A stretch of 64,000 nucleotides of DNA from BPGX01 sp035405785 (GCA_035405785.1 DAONJS010000001.1:372001-436000), one strand, 5' to 3'. Shown: positions 8,031 to 17,841, counted from the stretch's first letter. A program made the numbers and translations. The notes: generated from the sequence alone by a model not told the origin.

Positions 8031-8705
8031 TCAATAAAAACAATTTACTTTAATTTCTTTTTTGAAAATGCAGTATTGAATAATGGCGTCACGAATAAAT
8101 ATATTTGAAGTGTTTAATTTTTTCGCAGATTTTAAAAACGCACAATCATCTCCTCCTTGATATAAATAATCAGAAGTAACAAGGATATTAGTTGGTTCTG
8201 AATTTTTTGATTTTAGTAGTAATTTATAGTTGTTCTTTGTTTTATCTAATAATTCTTTTGTTTGTTGTTCATTTAGTTCCAATATAACAATAGAATTATC
8301 AAAGGGCATCAATTCATAGATATTTCTTTTATTGATATTACCTGCTGGAACATTAGATCTTAATCCGCCGTAATTGATGAGTACAAAATAATTTTTTGAT
8401 AAGTGAAAAATAGAATCTGCTGTATAACACATACTTTCAAAAACAAATTGTGCAAGATTATTACAGGTTGAATTTTTTTCAAGTGCTTGAAAATTATTTG
8501 CAATGACAACATTTAAATCATTATCAATTTTTGTTTTGTAAGGTAGAATGTACTTGTAAAAAGTAGAATCTGTATTTTGAGATTGAATGACAATATGTTC
8601 TTTTTGAATAGAGTTATCATTATAGCAATAATGCTTGTGTGTGCATTGATAAGAGTTGAATATAAAGAGTATATATAAAAAGTATATGATAGGATTATGT
8701 TTCAT
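8031..8705 (-). CDS. 5'-nucleotidase C-terminal-domain lipoprotein
   Basis: A 224-residue protein matching the 5'-nucleotidase C-terminal substrate domain: NYGGLRSNVPAGNINKRNIY, ELMPFDNSIVILELNEQQ, and a final YQGGDDCAFL segment. MKHNPIIYFLYILFIFNSYQC is a lipoprotein-like signal whose Cys would be lipidated. I chose the ATG at 8705 because it places this signal at the N-terminus; an in-frame start at 8729 adds eight residues. It pairs with the catalytic half downstream. The start lies only 48 nt from the divergent DUF5686 start at 8754. Confidence 0.8.
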   Translation of the reverse strand: MKHNPIIYFLYILFIFNSYQCTHKHYCYNDNSIQKEHIVIQSQNTDSTFYKYILPYKTKIDNDLNVVIANNFQALEKNSTCNNLAQFVFESMCYTADSIFHLSKNYFVLINYGGLRSNVPAGNINKRNIYELMPFDNSIVILELNEQQTKELLDKTKNNYKLLLKSKNSEPTNILVTSDYLYQGGDDCAFLKSAKKLNTSNIFIRDAIIQYCIFKKEIKVNCFY

Positions 8706-8738
8706 AAAAATCGGTATAAATTTACTCAATACTTTGAT

Positions 8739-8746
8739 TACTTTTG
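8739..8746 (+). promoter_or_regulatory. DUF5686 gene -7 box (TACTTTTG)
   Basis: Exact TAnnTTTG match, only 7 nt before the ATG at 8754. The mRNA leader should be extremely short or absent. The box lies inside the apparent upstream extension from 8697 and excludes that earlier start. Confidence 0.6.
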
Positions 8747-8753
8747 TGCGAAT

Positions 8754-11216
8754 ATGAGATATTTATATTTTATATTTTTAGTCATTTGTAAAATTTGTTT
8801 AATTGCACAAAATCAGGAATTCATTTTAAGTGGGGTAGTGTTAGATGAAAAAAAGCAAGCATTGCCATTTGCATCTATAAGTATTGCAAATACTAATAAA
8901 GGAACAAGTGCAAATGAAAAAGGAGAATTTGAAATAAAATTAGTTCAGGGAAAATATAAAGTGGTTGTTTATTATTTAGGATATAAGAAAAAGGAAATTG
9001 AAGTTCATCTTGCATCTAATCAAAAATTAGAAGTTATTTTAATCCCCGAAGAAATTACATTAGCACAGGTGGATATTAAAGCCAATGAAGATCCTGCTTA
9101 TGCTGTTATTCGCAATGCTATTAAAACAAGAAAAAAACACAATGAGGAAATAAATTCAATGTCTTTTCAGTGTGATGTATATATAAAAGGCACGCAGAAA
9201 TTATTAGATATTCCTGAAAAAATTATGGGAATGGAAGTAAAAGTGGGTAATAATGAAAAAGGTATTTTTTATTTATCAGAAACCAAAAGCACTTATTATT
9301 TTTCTCCACCAAATAACCAAAAAGAAATTATCAAAGCAAGTCGTGTGAGTGGTCAAAGCAAGGGCTTTTCATTTAACAGATATATTCCAATGCAAAAAAA
9401 TATCTATGATAATAATTTAGATTTTTATTTTATTAGCAATCGTCCTTTTATTTCACCTATTAGTGATAATGCACTTTTGTTTTACAAATACAGAATGCAG
9501 GGCACTTTTTTTGAAGATGGTAAACTTATCAATAAAATTGAAGTCATTCCAAAATCATCAACAGAACCTTGTTTTAGAGGATTTATTTATATTGAAGAAA
9601 ACTCTTGGAGAGTACATAGTTATGATTTTTATATTACAAAAGAAGCGAAATTAAATTTTATTGATACATTGTGGATTAAACAAGTAAATACAAGAATTAA
9701 TGATTCATTGTTTTATCCTGTTTCTTATCAATATGTTTTTAATTTTAATGTTTTTGGAATAAAAGGAAATGGTTATTTTATAGCATCTATTTCAGATTAT
9801 AAATTTATCACAGAAGATTCATTACCAAAAAAATTCTTTAAAAATGAAATTGTCAAGTTTGAAAAAGATGCTGTAATAAACGACTCAACTTTCTGGAATG
9901 AGGTTCGTCCTGTTCCTCTTTCTAATGATGAAAAAATCGATTATATTAAAAAAGACAGTATAGAAAAAGTTGAAACATCGCCTGCTTATTTAGATTCAAT
10001 GGATAGAAAAAGAAATAAGTTTCGTTTGAATAATTTGTTATTTGGATATAATTATCATCGTTCAAAAAATCATTTTAATTTTAAAGTAGATGGTTTAACT
10101 ACTGCGGGAATCAATTACAACACAATAGAAGGTGTGAATATTACTCTGAAAACTTTGATGAGCAAAGCCAATCAAGATAATACCAAAAACTGGAATTGGG
10201 AAAATACTTTCAGATATGGTATTGCCAATCAGTTATTTGGATTTAAAACAAATTATACAATAAATGATAATCCTTTTAATTTCAGAAAATATGGAATATC
10301 TGCACAATATCTTGTAGAACCATTTAATCATCAATACAGCATATCAGAATTGATAAACACTGCTTATACTTTATTGGATTATAGGAATTATTTAAAGTTG
10401 TATTTAAAGAAATCAATAGATGCCTTTTATCATCAGGAAATATTAAATGGCTTGTATATCACGGCTAATGGAAGTTTTGAAGAACGAACTGCTTTGACTA
10501 ATACTTATTCATTAAAGACATTTAAACATAAAAATTATTTTACTTCTAACAATCCATTGTATCCTTTAAGTGATAGCATAAATTTTCCAAATCATTATGC
10601 AAGTATTTTAAATATTAAAATCAATTATCGCATCAAACAAAGATATACCACATATCCAGATCAAAAATATGTTTGGAAAAATAAATATCCAACCTTCACT
10701 TTGCAATACAGAAAAGCCATACCAATTAATAACCAATTTGTGAATTTTGACGAGATTTCATTTTTAATAAAAAGTAATATAGAATTAAACTATTTTGGGG
10801 ATGTAAAATTTGAAGCAGGTGGTGGAAAATTTTTGAATGCATCAAAAATGTTCTTTATGGATTATCAGCACTTTGCAGGTAATCAAACTATTATTTTAAA
10901 TGATTGGAATACTTTTAGATTGCTGAATTACTATAATTACAGCACTAATGATTATTATATTCAAGGGCATTTTCAATATAATTTAAGGGGGGTATTACTT
11001 GGTCGCATTCCATTGATTAAAAAATATAAAGTTGAAGAAATTGTAACTGCACATTATTTATATAATCCTAATATCAACAATTACTATGAATTTTCATTTG
11101 GTTTAGATAATTTGTTTTATGTAATAAGATTAGAATATGCACTTGCGTATTTTCCCGATAAGCCAAAACCAACAGGACAATTTTTAATTGGATTAAAATT
11201 TTTGAATCAAAAATAA
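8754..11216 (+). CDS. DUF5686 family protein with carboxypeptidase-like regulatory domain
   Basis: An 820-residue exported protein. The start at 8754 gives a good signal peptide (MRYLYFIFLVICKICLIAQN) and sits 7 nt after a TAnnTTTG box. A CarboxypepD-regulatory-like beta domain follows: FILSGVVLDEKKQALPFASI through YLGYKKKEIEV. The remainder resembles the DUF5686 family of Bacteroidota, with many aromatic, amphipathic strands typical of an outer-membrane barrel. Its molecular role is unknown; surface or TonB-linked processes are only inferred. The DUF2079 gene begins 2 nt after its stop, so they form an operon. Confidence 0.8.
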   Translation: MRYLYFIFLVICKICLIAQNQEFILSGVVLDEKKQALPFASISIANTNKGTSANEKGEFEIKLVQGKYKVVVYYLGYKKKEIEVHLASNQKLEVILIPEEITLAQVDIKANEDPAYAVIRNAIKTRKKHNEEINSMSFQCDVYIKGTQKLLDIPEKIMGMEVKVGNNEKGIFYLSETKSTYYFSPPNNQKEIIKASRVSGQSKGFSFNRYIPMQKNIYDNNLDFYFISNRPFISPISDNALLFYKYRMQGTFFEDGKLINKIEVIPKSSTEPCFRGFIYIEENSWRVHSYDFYITKEAKLNFIDTLWIKQVNTRINDSLFYPVSYQYVFNFNVFGIKGNGYFIASISDYKFITEDSLPKKFFKNEIVKFEKDAVINDSTFWNEVRPVPLSNDEKIDYIKKDSIEKVETSPAYLDSMDRKRNKFRLNNLLFGYNYHRSKNHFNFKVDGLTTAGINYNTIEGVNITLKTLMSKANQDNTKNWNWENTFRYGIANQLFGFKTNYTINDNPFNFRKYGISAQYLVEPFNHQYSISELINTAYTLLDYRNYLKLYLKKSIDAFYHQEILNGLYITANGSFEERTALTNTYSLKTFKHKNYFTSNNPLYPLSDSINFPNHYASILNIKINYRIKQRYTTYPDQKYVWKNKYPTFTLQYRKAIPINNQFVNFDEISFLIKSNIELNYFGDVKFEAGGGKFLNASKMFFMDYQHFAGNQTIILNDWNTFRLLNYYNYSTNDYYIQGHFQYNLRGVLLGRIPLIKKYKVEEIVTAHYLYNPNINNYYEFSFGLDNLFYVIRLEYALAYFPDKPKPTGQFLIGLKFLNQK

Positions 11217-11218
11217 AA

Positions 11219-12676
11219 ATGAGAAAATTATTTAAAAATAAACTACTTTATATTTTTTTATTTTTTGGGATTATTTATTCATTAATTTCATTAGTAAATC
11301 ATTATTGCTTTCGCACTTATGCTTTAGATTTAGGAGCATATACCAATGCGATGTTTGATTATTTTCATTTTAGATGGAATGATAGTAGCGTATTCAAAGA
11401 GGTACCTGAAAATTTATTATCTGATCATTTTGATTTATATCTAATTTTATTTTCCCCATTGATAATTTTCTTTAAAACATATACACTACTTATCATCCAA
11501 ATTGTTTTTGTCTTAATTGGTGCTTATGGAGTTTATAGATATTTCAGATACAGAAATGCTTTTTCAAATTCAGAAATATTTTCTACAATTATGTGTGTTT
11601 CATTTTTATTATATTTTGGAATATATTCTGCATTATCTTACGATTATCATAGCAATGTGATTGCGGCAATGCTTGTACCATTCTTATTTTTATACATTCG
11701 TCAGAGAAAATGGATGAAAGCATTTTTAATTCTCTTTTTCATTTGTATTGGCAAAGAAAATATGTCTTTATGGATGAGTTTTGTAATGCTGGGTTTAATG
11801 ATTGAATATAGAAAAGAAATTGAGGCATTAAAAGTTTTATCATTATTTTTTGTTTTTTCAGTATTGTATTTTTTAATTATCACAAAGTTTGTAATGCCAT
11901 ATTTTTCAAATGAAGGAAGATTTTATCAATTTCACTATTCTGTTTTAGGTTCAAATTACGTATCTGCTTTTAAAAACTTAATTCTGCATCCAATACAAAC
12001 ATTAAAAATTTTATTTATCAATCATACTAAACATCCTAATGCAGATTATGTAAAAGCAGAATTACATTTATTTATATTGTTGTCTGGCTTATGGGCTTTG
12101 TTTTTCAGACCACAATATATTGTAATGATTATTCCTGTTTATTTTCAAAAATTATTTCACGATAATTATTTAATTTGGGGTATTGACACACATTATTCTA
12201 TTGAATTTGCACCTATATTGATAATTGGAGCAGGAGAATTTTTTCTTTCCGTCAAAAAGCATAACATTCAAAATTCATTAGCAAGTATTTTATTATTACT
12301 TAATTTGATTTGCACTATACGCTTAATGGATAATACTATTTTATTTACCAACAAATCAAGAATAAGAATTTATCAAAGTTCTCATTATGAAAGAAAATTT
12401 AATATCCAAAATGTGTATGATGCAATAAATATGATACCTGATTCATCTGTTGTATCTGCACAAACCTCCATCTTACCACATTTATCATTGAGGGATAAAA
12501 TTTATACCTTTCCTATTTTAAAAGATGCTGAATTTATTGTTCTCAACCAAGATGATGATACTTACCCACTTGATACAATTGTATATAAACAAAATGTGAG
12601 TCAACTATTAAAAGATACATTACACTGGAAAATTATTTTTCAAAAAGATGCAGTATTTGTTTTGAATAAAAGGTAA
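11219..12676 (+). CDS. DUF2079 multi-pass membrane protein
   Basis: A 485-residue integral membrane protein with about ten hydrophobic segments. The N-terminal region has the DUF2079 pattern YALDLGAYTNAMFDYFHFRW followed by LLSDHFDLYLILFSPL. The family resembles GT-C glycosyltransferases in topology, with an acidic loop after the first helix, but its substrate is not established. The C-terminal 100 residues are soluble (VVSAQTSILPHLSLRDKIY). It follows the DUF5686 gene by 2 nt. Confidence 0.75.
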   Translation: MRKLFKNKLLYIFLFFGIIYSLISLVNHYCFRTYALDLGAYTNAMFDYFHFRWNDSSVFKEVPENLLSDHFDLYLILFSPLIIFFKTYTLLIIQIVFVLIGAYGVYRYFRYRNAFSNSEIFSTIMCVSFLLYFGIYSALSYDYHSNVIAAMLVPFLFLYIRQRKWMKAFLILFFICIGKENMSLWMSFVMLGLMIEYRKEIEALKVLSLFFVFSVLYFLIITKFVMPYFSNEGRFYQFHYSVLGSNYVSAFKNLILHPIQTLKILFINHTKHPNADYVKAELHLFILLSGLWALFFRPQYIVMIIPVYFQKLFHDNYLIWGIDTHYSIEFAPILIIGAGEFFLSVKKHNIQNSLASILLLLNLICTIRLMDNTILFTNKSRIRIYQSSHYERKFNIQNVYDAINMIPDSSVVSAQTSILPHLSLRDKIYTFPILKDAEFIVLNQDDDTYPLDTIVYKQNVSQLLKDTLHWKIIFQKDAVFVLNKR

Positions 12677-12773
12677 CGCACTTTTTCCACATACACTTGT
12701 TTATATTTTCTTTAAATAGACATAATTCCCTGTTATTCTTGTCTTTAATTTTATGCCATTAAATTTTTAAATT

Positions 12774-14852
12774 ATGAATATAAATAAAAATTCTGTTGAT
12801 TTAAATAGACAAAATTCCGAAATGAGGAATTATATCATTGTTTTAGAAGATAAAAATAAAAGTTTATCTGTAAGAAATGAATATTTGACAAGTCAATTAG
12901 AATATCTCAAAAAAGAAAAAGAAAATCTTACTAGGGAAAAAGAAAAATTAAATAGGGAAATAGAATTATTAAAACAAAATTTTGATTCAGAAACACTCAA
13001 AATTAAAGAACTTTTTGTAGAAAATGATGCATTATCAAGTGAATTAAAAAAAATAAAAGAAAAACACGAGAAAGAAAAACAATCTATTATCAATGACTTG
13101 CAGGAAAAAATTCGTCAAAAAGAAAATCAAATTGCACAAGAAATAAAACAATTACATGAAAAATATCAAACTGAAATTGATGAATATAAAAACAAATTGA
13201 CAATTTTAGAAACAAGTATCAGTGAAATCTCTAATTCTATTCACAACGAATATCAGCAACGGCTAACTCAAATTACATATGAATCTAATCAAAAAATTTC
13301 TGAAATTAATAATGAACTTAATAATACTAAAGAACATTACGAACAAAAAATCATTCAAATTAATTTAGAAAAAGAATCTCACGAACAACAACTTAAAAGT
13401 CAATTTCAAAACATCATTGAACAATTAGAGCAACAATTAGATAAAAAAGAAAAAGAAATTATTTCAAAATATGAAAGTAAAATTCAATCATTAGAAAAAA
13501 ATATTCAAACAATTGAAAATGAAAAATCAGAAATCAGTAAACAATTAAATGCTCAATTTGCAGAAAAAGAAAAAGAAATTATTTCAAATTACGAAAGTCA
13601 AATACAATTACTTGAACAAAAAATTCAAAACTTACAATCTGACAATGCACAACTTTCAAGTCAATTAAATTCTGTAATTACTGAAAAACATACGGAAATT
13701 GAATCTCTAACTAATAAAAATAATGAACTTAATTCTAAAATTGAAAATTATCAATCTACTTTACAAGAATATTCACAAGAAATTATTCAATTAAAAAATT
13801 TACTCACTGAAAAAGATGAACAATTAAAAGAATTTTCAGAAGAATTAGAAAATCATAAAGAAGCCATTAATACACTTTCTTCCGAAAATACTCTGATGCA
13901 AAGCCAGATAGATGCCTTATTAAAACAAAATGAACAACATCTGTCAAATGCTCCACAATCAAGCATTGACACTTCAAAATTTATAGAAAAAGAAGTTCAT
14001 GAACAACTACTTCAAAAGCATCAGGAGTTATCTGAAAACTTTCAAAATGTGCAATCTCAATTAGAAACTCAAAATAACGAAATCAATTCTCTTAAATCAG
14101 AGTTACAAACATTACTCAAGGAAAAAGAAACTATTGCTTCTACTTTATCAATTCCAGATAATAGCACTACTCAAAATTCCTATTTATCAGAACTTGAAAA
14201 TATCATTAACAATAACTCTCTTCTCTCTAGTGAAAAAAACACATTACAAAATCAAATAGCAGAACTCAATAAAAGAATAACTGAACTTGAAGAAGTTGAA
14301 AAAATCAATCAAAGTTTAGAAGAACAAATTATTAATTTACAAGCCATTATTGATAATGTTAATACAGAATTTCAGGAATTTAAATCTAAAAGTCAAACTG
14401 CTTACGAAGAACTTTCTACAGAATATTCCATTTTACTTGAAGAAAATGAAAAATTACAATTTGAACTTGAATCTTCCAATGCACAAATAAAACTATTACA
14501 GGAAGAAATTCAAGAATCTACACAAAAATTTAATGTTAGAATAGAAGAGTACAAAAACCTCCTTTCAGAAAAAAATAAATCCATTAGTGAATTTCAGCAA
14601 CAAAATGAATACCTGAAAAATCAAATCTTACTACTTTTAGACGCACAAGAGACAATTGAAAAATACTTAAATAATATTTACGAAATAATATCAGAGATGT
14701 ATACATCTGAAAATCAACAACTTGATATTTCAAATTTGGATGTCAATAGAAAAAACAATATCTTTGCCCAAAATCATTACCAAAAACTTTTGAACTCGGT
14801 AAATGAATTAAACGACCAATTAAATTCTATAATTAATGAAAAACTCAATTAA
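12774..14852 (+). CDS. Long coiled-coil protein of unknown function
   Basis: A 692-residue, almost wholly helical protein rich in Glu, Lys, Gln, Asn and Ser with continuous heptad patterning. There is no signal peptide or membrane segment, so it is probably a cytoplasmic filament or scaffold. Two 40-residue units starting near residues 224 and 264 (EKEIISKYESKIQSLEKN and EKEIISNYESQIQLLEQK) come from DNA repeats exactly 120 nt apart. The last 80 residues (LLLLDAQETIEKYLNNIYEI onward) are less repetitive and may be a docking domain. rny follows. Many Bacteroidota have short coiled-coil and ZapA genes before rny; no ZapA domain is visible here. A weak box, TATTCTTG, lies at 12734. Confidence 0.75.
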   Translation: MNINKNSVDLNRQNSEMRNYIIVLEDKNKSLSVRNEYLTSQLEYLKKEKENLTREKEKLNREIELLKQNFDSETLKIKELFVENDALSSELKKIKEKHEKEKQSIINDLQEKIRQKENQIAQEIKQLHEKYQTEIDEYKNKLTILETSISEISNSIHNEYQQRLTQITYESNQKISEINNELNNTKEHYEQKIIQINLEKESHEQQLKSQFQNIIEQLEQQLDKKEKEIISKYESKIQSLEKNIQTIENEKSEISKQLNAQFAEKEKEIISNYESQIQLLEQKIQNLQSDNAQLSSQLNSVITEKHTEIESLTNKNNELNSKIENYQSTLQEYSQEIIQLKNLLTEKDEQLKEFSEELENHKEAINTLSSENTLMQSQIDALLKQNEQHLSNAPQSSIDTSKFIEKEVHEQLLQKHQELSENFQNVQSQLETQNNEINSLKSELQTLLKEKETIASTLSIPDNSTTQNSYLSELENIINNNSLLSSEKNTLQNQIAELNKRITELEEVEKINQSLEEQIINLQAIIDNVNTEFQEFKSKSQTAYEELSTEYSILLEENEKLQFELESSNAQIKLLQEEIQESTQKFNVRIEEYKNLLSEKNKSISEFQQQNEYLKNQILLLLDAQETIEKYLNNIYEIISEMYTSENQQLDISNLDVNRKNNIFAQNHYQKLLNSVNELNDQLNSIINEKLN

Positions 14853-14861
14853 ACATATTCT

Positions 14862-14869
14862 TAATTTTG
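14862..14869 (+). promoter_or_regulatory. -7 box (TAATTTTG) for the intergenic transcript or rny
   Basis: Exact TAnnTTTG match just after the coiled-coil gene stop and 230 nt before rny. It would start a transcript covering the structured region that follows. Confidence 0.5.
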
Positions 14870-14873
14870 CAAT

Positions 14874-15085
14874 ATATTTTATAGTTTTACTCTATAATAA
14901 AGTGCAGAGTTTTTCATTTGTTTATACTATTAAAACTATAACTCACTTCATTTATATTACAGATAAAAATAAGAGTTATAATTTTCTACGCCTCTATTAC
15001 ATAACACGTGTCTGATACAGAGGCATTGATTAGCGTCGTTTAATTCATACCTTGTTCATTTTGGTGATGACTCATCATCAATAAT
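14874..15085 (+). ncRNA. Structured intergenic RNA candidate upstream of rny (possible 6S-like RNA)
   Basis: This non-coding stretch contains four hairpins in series. They are ACTCT/AGAGT (14889-14893 with 14906-14910), a 12-bp stem with one mismatch pairing 14932-14944 with 14973-14985, GCCTCT/AGAGGC (14990-14995 with 15019-15024), and TGATGA/TCATCA (15065-15070 with 15075-15080). A TAATTTTG box precedes it. 6S RNAs are known in Bacteroidota, and I recall, without verification, that they can lie near zapA-rny. A long rny leader is the alternative. Ends are approximate. Confidence 0.35.
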
Positions 15086-15099
15086 TAAAATTTAAAACT

Positions 15100-16656
15100 A
15101 TGATTAGTATCATTCTCGCTGTCATTTTTATTATGGTAGCACTCATTGCGGGCATTGTTACGGGCTTCTACATTGCTAATTCAAAACTGAATAAAAATTT
15201 ACAAATTCAAAAAGAAAATATCCTTAAAGAAGCAGAAGTAAAAGCAGAAGCCATTAAACAACAAAAAATTCTTGAAACAAAAGAACGAATTCTTCAAATG
15301 AAAGAAGAACACGACAAAAAAGTTCAGGAAAGAAATCAGCAAATTCAGCAATTAGAAAACAAACTTAAAACCAAAGATAGCGAACTCTCCCGAAAAATTG
15401 AAGATTACAACAAAAAAGAAAAAGAACTTGAAAAACAAAAATTACACCTTCAACAACAAATTGAAATTTATCAAGGAAAGTTAGAAGATATTGAGAAAAA
15501 ACAAAAACAGCAGGTTGAAATGTTAGAAAAAATTGCTGGTTTAAGTGCAGAAGAAGCCAAACAAAAATTAATTGAAACAGTGAAGGAAGAAGCCAAAACA
15601 CAAGCAATGTCTTACATCAAAGAAATTACTGAAGAAGCTAAAATGACTGCAAACAAAGAAGCCAAGAAGATTGTAATTCAAACTATTCAAAGAATTGCTA
15701 CCGAAACTGCCATAGAAAACTCTATTTCTGTTTTCCATATTGAAAACGAAGAAGTAAAAGGTAGAATTATTGGAAGAGAAGGAAGAAATATCAGAACATT
15801 AGAAGCACTTACTGGCGTAGAAATCATAATTGATGATACACCCGATGCTATTACACTTTCTTGCTTTGACCCAGTAAGAAGAGAAATTGCAAGATTAGCA
15901 CTTCATCAATTAGTAACCGATGGAAGAATTCATCCGGGTAGAATTGAAGAAGTTGTAGAAAAAACTAAAAAATTGATTGAAGAAGAAATTATTGAAATTG
16001 GTAAAAGAACTTGCATTGATTTAGGTATTCATGGATTACACCCAGAACTAATCAGAATGGTTGGTAGAATGAAATACCGTTCTTCTTATGGACAAAATTT
16101 ATTGCAACACTCACGCGAAGTAGCAAACCTTTGTGCTGTAATGGCTTCAGAATTAGGGTTAAATCCAAAAATTGCAAAGCGAGCTGGACTCTTACACGAT
16201 ATAGGAAAAGTGCCTGATGATGAGCCAGAATTACCACACGCTATTCTCGGTATGAAGTTAGCAGAAAAATACAAAGAAAGACCAGAAGTAGTGAATGCCA
16301 TTGGTGCTCACCATGATGAAATTGAAATGACAACATTATATGCTCCTATTGTTCAGGTATGCGATGCTATAAGCGGTGCAAGACCTGGTGCAAGAAGAGA
16401 AATTGCAGAACAATATATTAAACGATTAAATGATTTAGAATCATTAGCATTAAGTTATGAAGGTGTAGAAAAATCTTATGCTATTCAAGCAGGAAGAGAA
16501 TTAAGAGTTATAGTGGCCGCAGATAAATTAACTGATAAACAGGCAGAAGAATTAGCATTTACACTGTCTCAAAGAATACAAAATGAAATGACTTATCCCG
16601 GTCAGGTAAAAGTAACAGTAATTAGAGAAGTCAGAGCCAGTGCAATAGCAAAGTGA
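15100..16656 (+). CDS. rny: Ribonuclease Y
   Basis: A 518-residue RNase Y, an endonuclease that starts mRNA decay at the inner membrane. Order: one N-terminal transmembrane helix (ISIILAVIFIMVALIAGIV), a long coiled coil to about residue 200, a KH domain (GRIIGREGRNIRTLEALTG), and an HD domain (HSREVANLCAVMASELGLNP, then LLHDIGKVPDD with the metal-binding HD pair). Length is typical. A structured 247-nt gap and promoter precede it, and a GTCAGCA-stem bidirectional terminator follows. Confidence 0.96.
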   Translation: MISIILAVIFIMVALIAGIVTGFYIANSKLNKNLQIQKENILKEAEVKAEAIKQQKILETKERILQMKEEHDKKVQERNQQIQQLENKLKTKDSELSRKIEDYNKKEKELEKQKLHLQQQIEIYQGKLEDIEKKQKQQVEMLEKIAGLSAEEAKQKLIETVKEEAKTQAMSYIKEITEEAKMTANKEAKKIVIQTIQRIATETAIENSISVFHIENEEVKGRIIGREGRNIRTLEALTGVEIIIDDTPDAITLSCFDPVRREIARLALHQLVTDGRIHPGRIEEVVEKTKKLIEEEIIEIGKRTCIDLGIHGLHPELIRMVGRMKYRSSYGQNLLQHSREVANLCAVMASELGLNPKIAKRAGLLHDIGKVPDDEPELPHAILGMKLAEKYKERPEVVNAIGAHHDEIEMTTLYAPIVQVCDAISGARPGARREIAEQYIKRLNDLESLALSYEGVEKSYAIQAGRELRVIVAADKLTDKQAEELAFTLSQRIQNEMTYPGQVKVTVIREVRASAIAK

Positions 16657-16681
16657 TTTTTAGTTTTTTGAATAATAAAAT

Positions 16682-16711
16682 AAAAATGCTGACTATTTAG
16701 TCAGCATTTTT
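16682..16711. terminator. Bidirectional intrinsic terminator between rny and trpS
   Basis: The stem AAAAATGCTGACT (16682-16694) pairs with AGTCAGCATTTTT (16699-16711) around loop ATTT, with A and T runs on both sides. It serves rny (+) and trpS (-). Its TGCTGAC/GTCAGCA core is the same stem as in the two-hairpin repeats. Confidence 0.88.
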
Positions 16712-16739
16712 TTATTTATCAATATTGTGTATAATTATC

Positions 16740-17714
16740 TTACTCAAATCCTAAAACACTTCTTACTGCTTTCAATTTTTCCTGTGCTATTTTGCGGGCT
16801 TTATCTTCACCTATTTTTAAAATATTTTCTAATTGTTCAGTATTTTGCATAAGTTCATTAAAGATTTTTCTTTGTTCTTTGAACTTATCTAAAATTAACT
16901 CAAATAATGCTGTTTTAGCATGTCCATAACCATATCCGCCTTTCAGATAATTTTGTCGCATCGTTTCAACATCATTTTTATCTGCTAATAAAGAATACAA
17001 TTTGAAAACATTGCAGTTATCAGGATTTTTTGGAGATTCCAAAGGCGTGCTGTCTGTAACTATTGACATCACTACTTTTTTCAATTCTTTTTCAGGTAAA
17101 AATATATTGATGAAATTATTATATGATTTACTCATTTTTTGACCATCTATGCCGGGAACAATTTTTACTTCTTCTTTAATACTTGCTTCTGGTAAAATAA
17201 AAATTTCTTTGCCTGTAATTCTATTGAATGTTGTAGCAATATCTCTTGTCATTTCAAGGTGTTGAATTTGGTCTTTTCCAACAGGAACAATTTCTGCGTC
17301 ATATAATATAATATCTGCCGCCATCAAAACAGGATAAGTAAATAATCCTGCATTGACATCACTCAAACGAGTGCTTTTATCTTTGAATGAATGAGCATTG
17401 GCAAGCATTGGAAAAGGGGTAAAGCAGTTCAGATACCAGGTTAATTCGCATACTTCAGTAACTCTGCTTTGTCGGTAAAAAAAATGTTTGTTGTAATCAA
17501 ATCCAAAAGCAATCCATGTAGCCGCTACTGCATAAGTGCTTTGTTTGATAAAAGATCCGTCTTTAATAGATGTTAGTGAATGTAAATCTGCAATAAAATA
17601 AAATGCTTCGTTATTAGGTTGATTACTTAATTCTATTGCAGGAATAATTGCACCTAATATATTTCCAAGATGTGGGATATTGCTACTTTGTATGCCTGTA
17701 AGTATTCTTGCCAT
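16740..17714 (-). CDS. trpS: Tryptophan--tRNA ligase
   Basis: A 324-residue class I aminoacyl-tRNA synthetase. It has the HIGH-type motif (SNIPHLGN, about residues 10-17), the IADLHSLT segment, and the KMSKS loop in DGQKMSKSYNNF. Length is normal. A TTG at 17723 is in frame, but the ATG at 17714 gives the standard MARILTGIQ start, and the promoter-like TATACTTG at 17721-17728 covers the TTG. The leader would be about 6 nt or absent. Confidence 0.96.
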   Translation of the reverse strand: MARILTGIQSSNIPHLGNILGAIIPAIELSNQPNNEAFYFIADLHSLTSIKDGSFIKQSTYAVAATWIAFGFDYNKHFFYRQSRVTEVCELTWYLNCFTPFPMLANAHSFKDKSTRLSDVNAGLFTYPVLMAADIILYDAEIVPVGKDQIQHLEMTRDIATTFNRITGKEIFILPEASIKEEVKIVPGIDGQKMSKSYNNFINIFLPEKELKKVVMSIVTDSTPLESPKNPDNCNVFKLYSLLADKNDVETMRQNYLKGGYGYGHAKTALFELILDKFKEQRKIFNELMQNTEQLENILKIGEDKARKIAQEKLKAVRSVLGFE

Positions 17715-17720
17715 AGCCCG

Positions 17721-17728
17721 CAAGTATA
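17721..17728 (-). promoter_or_regulatory. trpS -7 box (TATACTTG)
   Basis: One mismatch to TAnnTTTG on the minus strand, 6 nt from the trpS ATG. It implies a near-leaderless mRNA. Confidence 0.4.
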
Positions 17729-17806
17729 ATAAATTTGTTGCTATTCAGGCAGATATATTTTCCATGCAAAGAATGCAAAGCATTTTGCAAAGTTATTTAA
17801 AGAATA

Positions 17807-17841
17807 TTCAATATTCAATTCTCAATATTCAATTCTCAATT
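17807..17841. repeat. Five tandem heptamers (YTCAATN)
   Basis: The units are TTCAATA, TTCAATT, CTCAATA, TTCAATT and CTCAATT, the same family as 3320-3368. Confidence 0.8.

Noticed and set aside
7094..8705. Frameshifted UshA gene
   Set aside because: The domains are in reversed order and each half has its own export signal, so this is two genes, not a broken one.
8697..8753. N-terminal extension of the DUF5686 protein
   Set aside because: The extension includes the TACTTTTG promoter box and lacks signal-peptide character; ATG 8754 is better.
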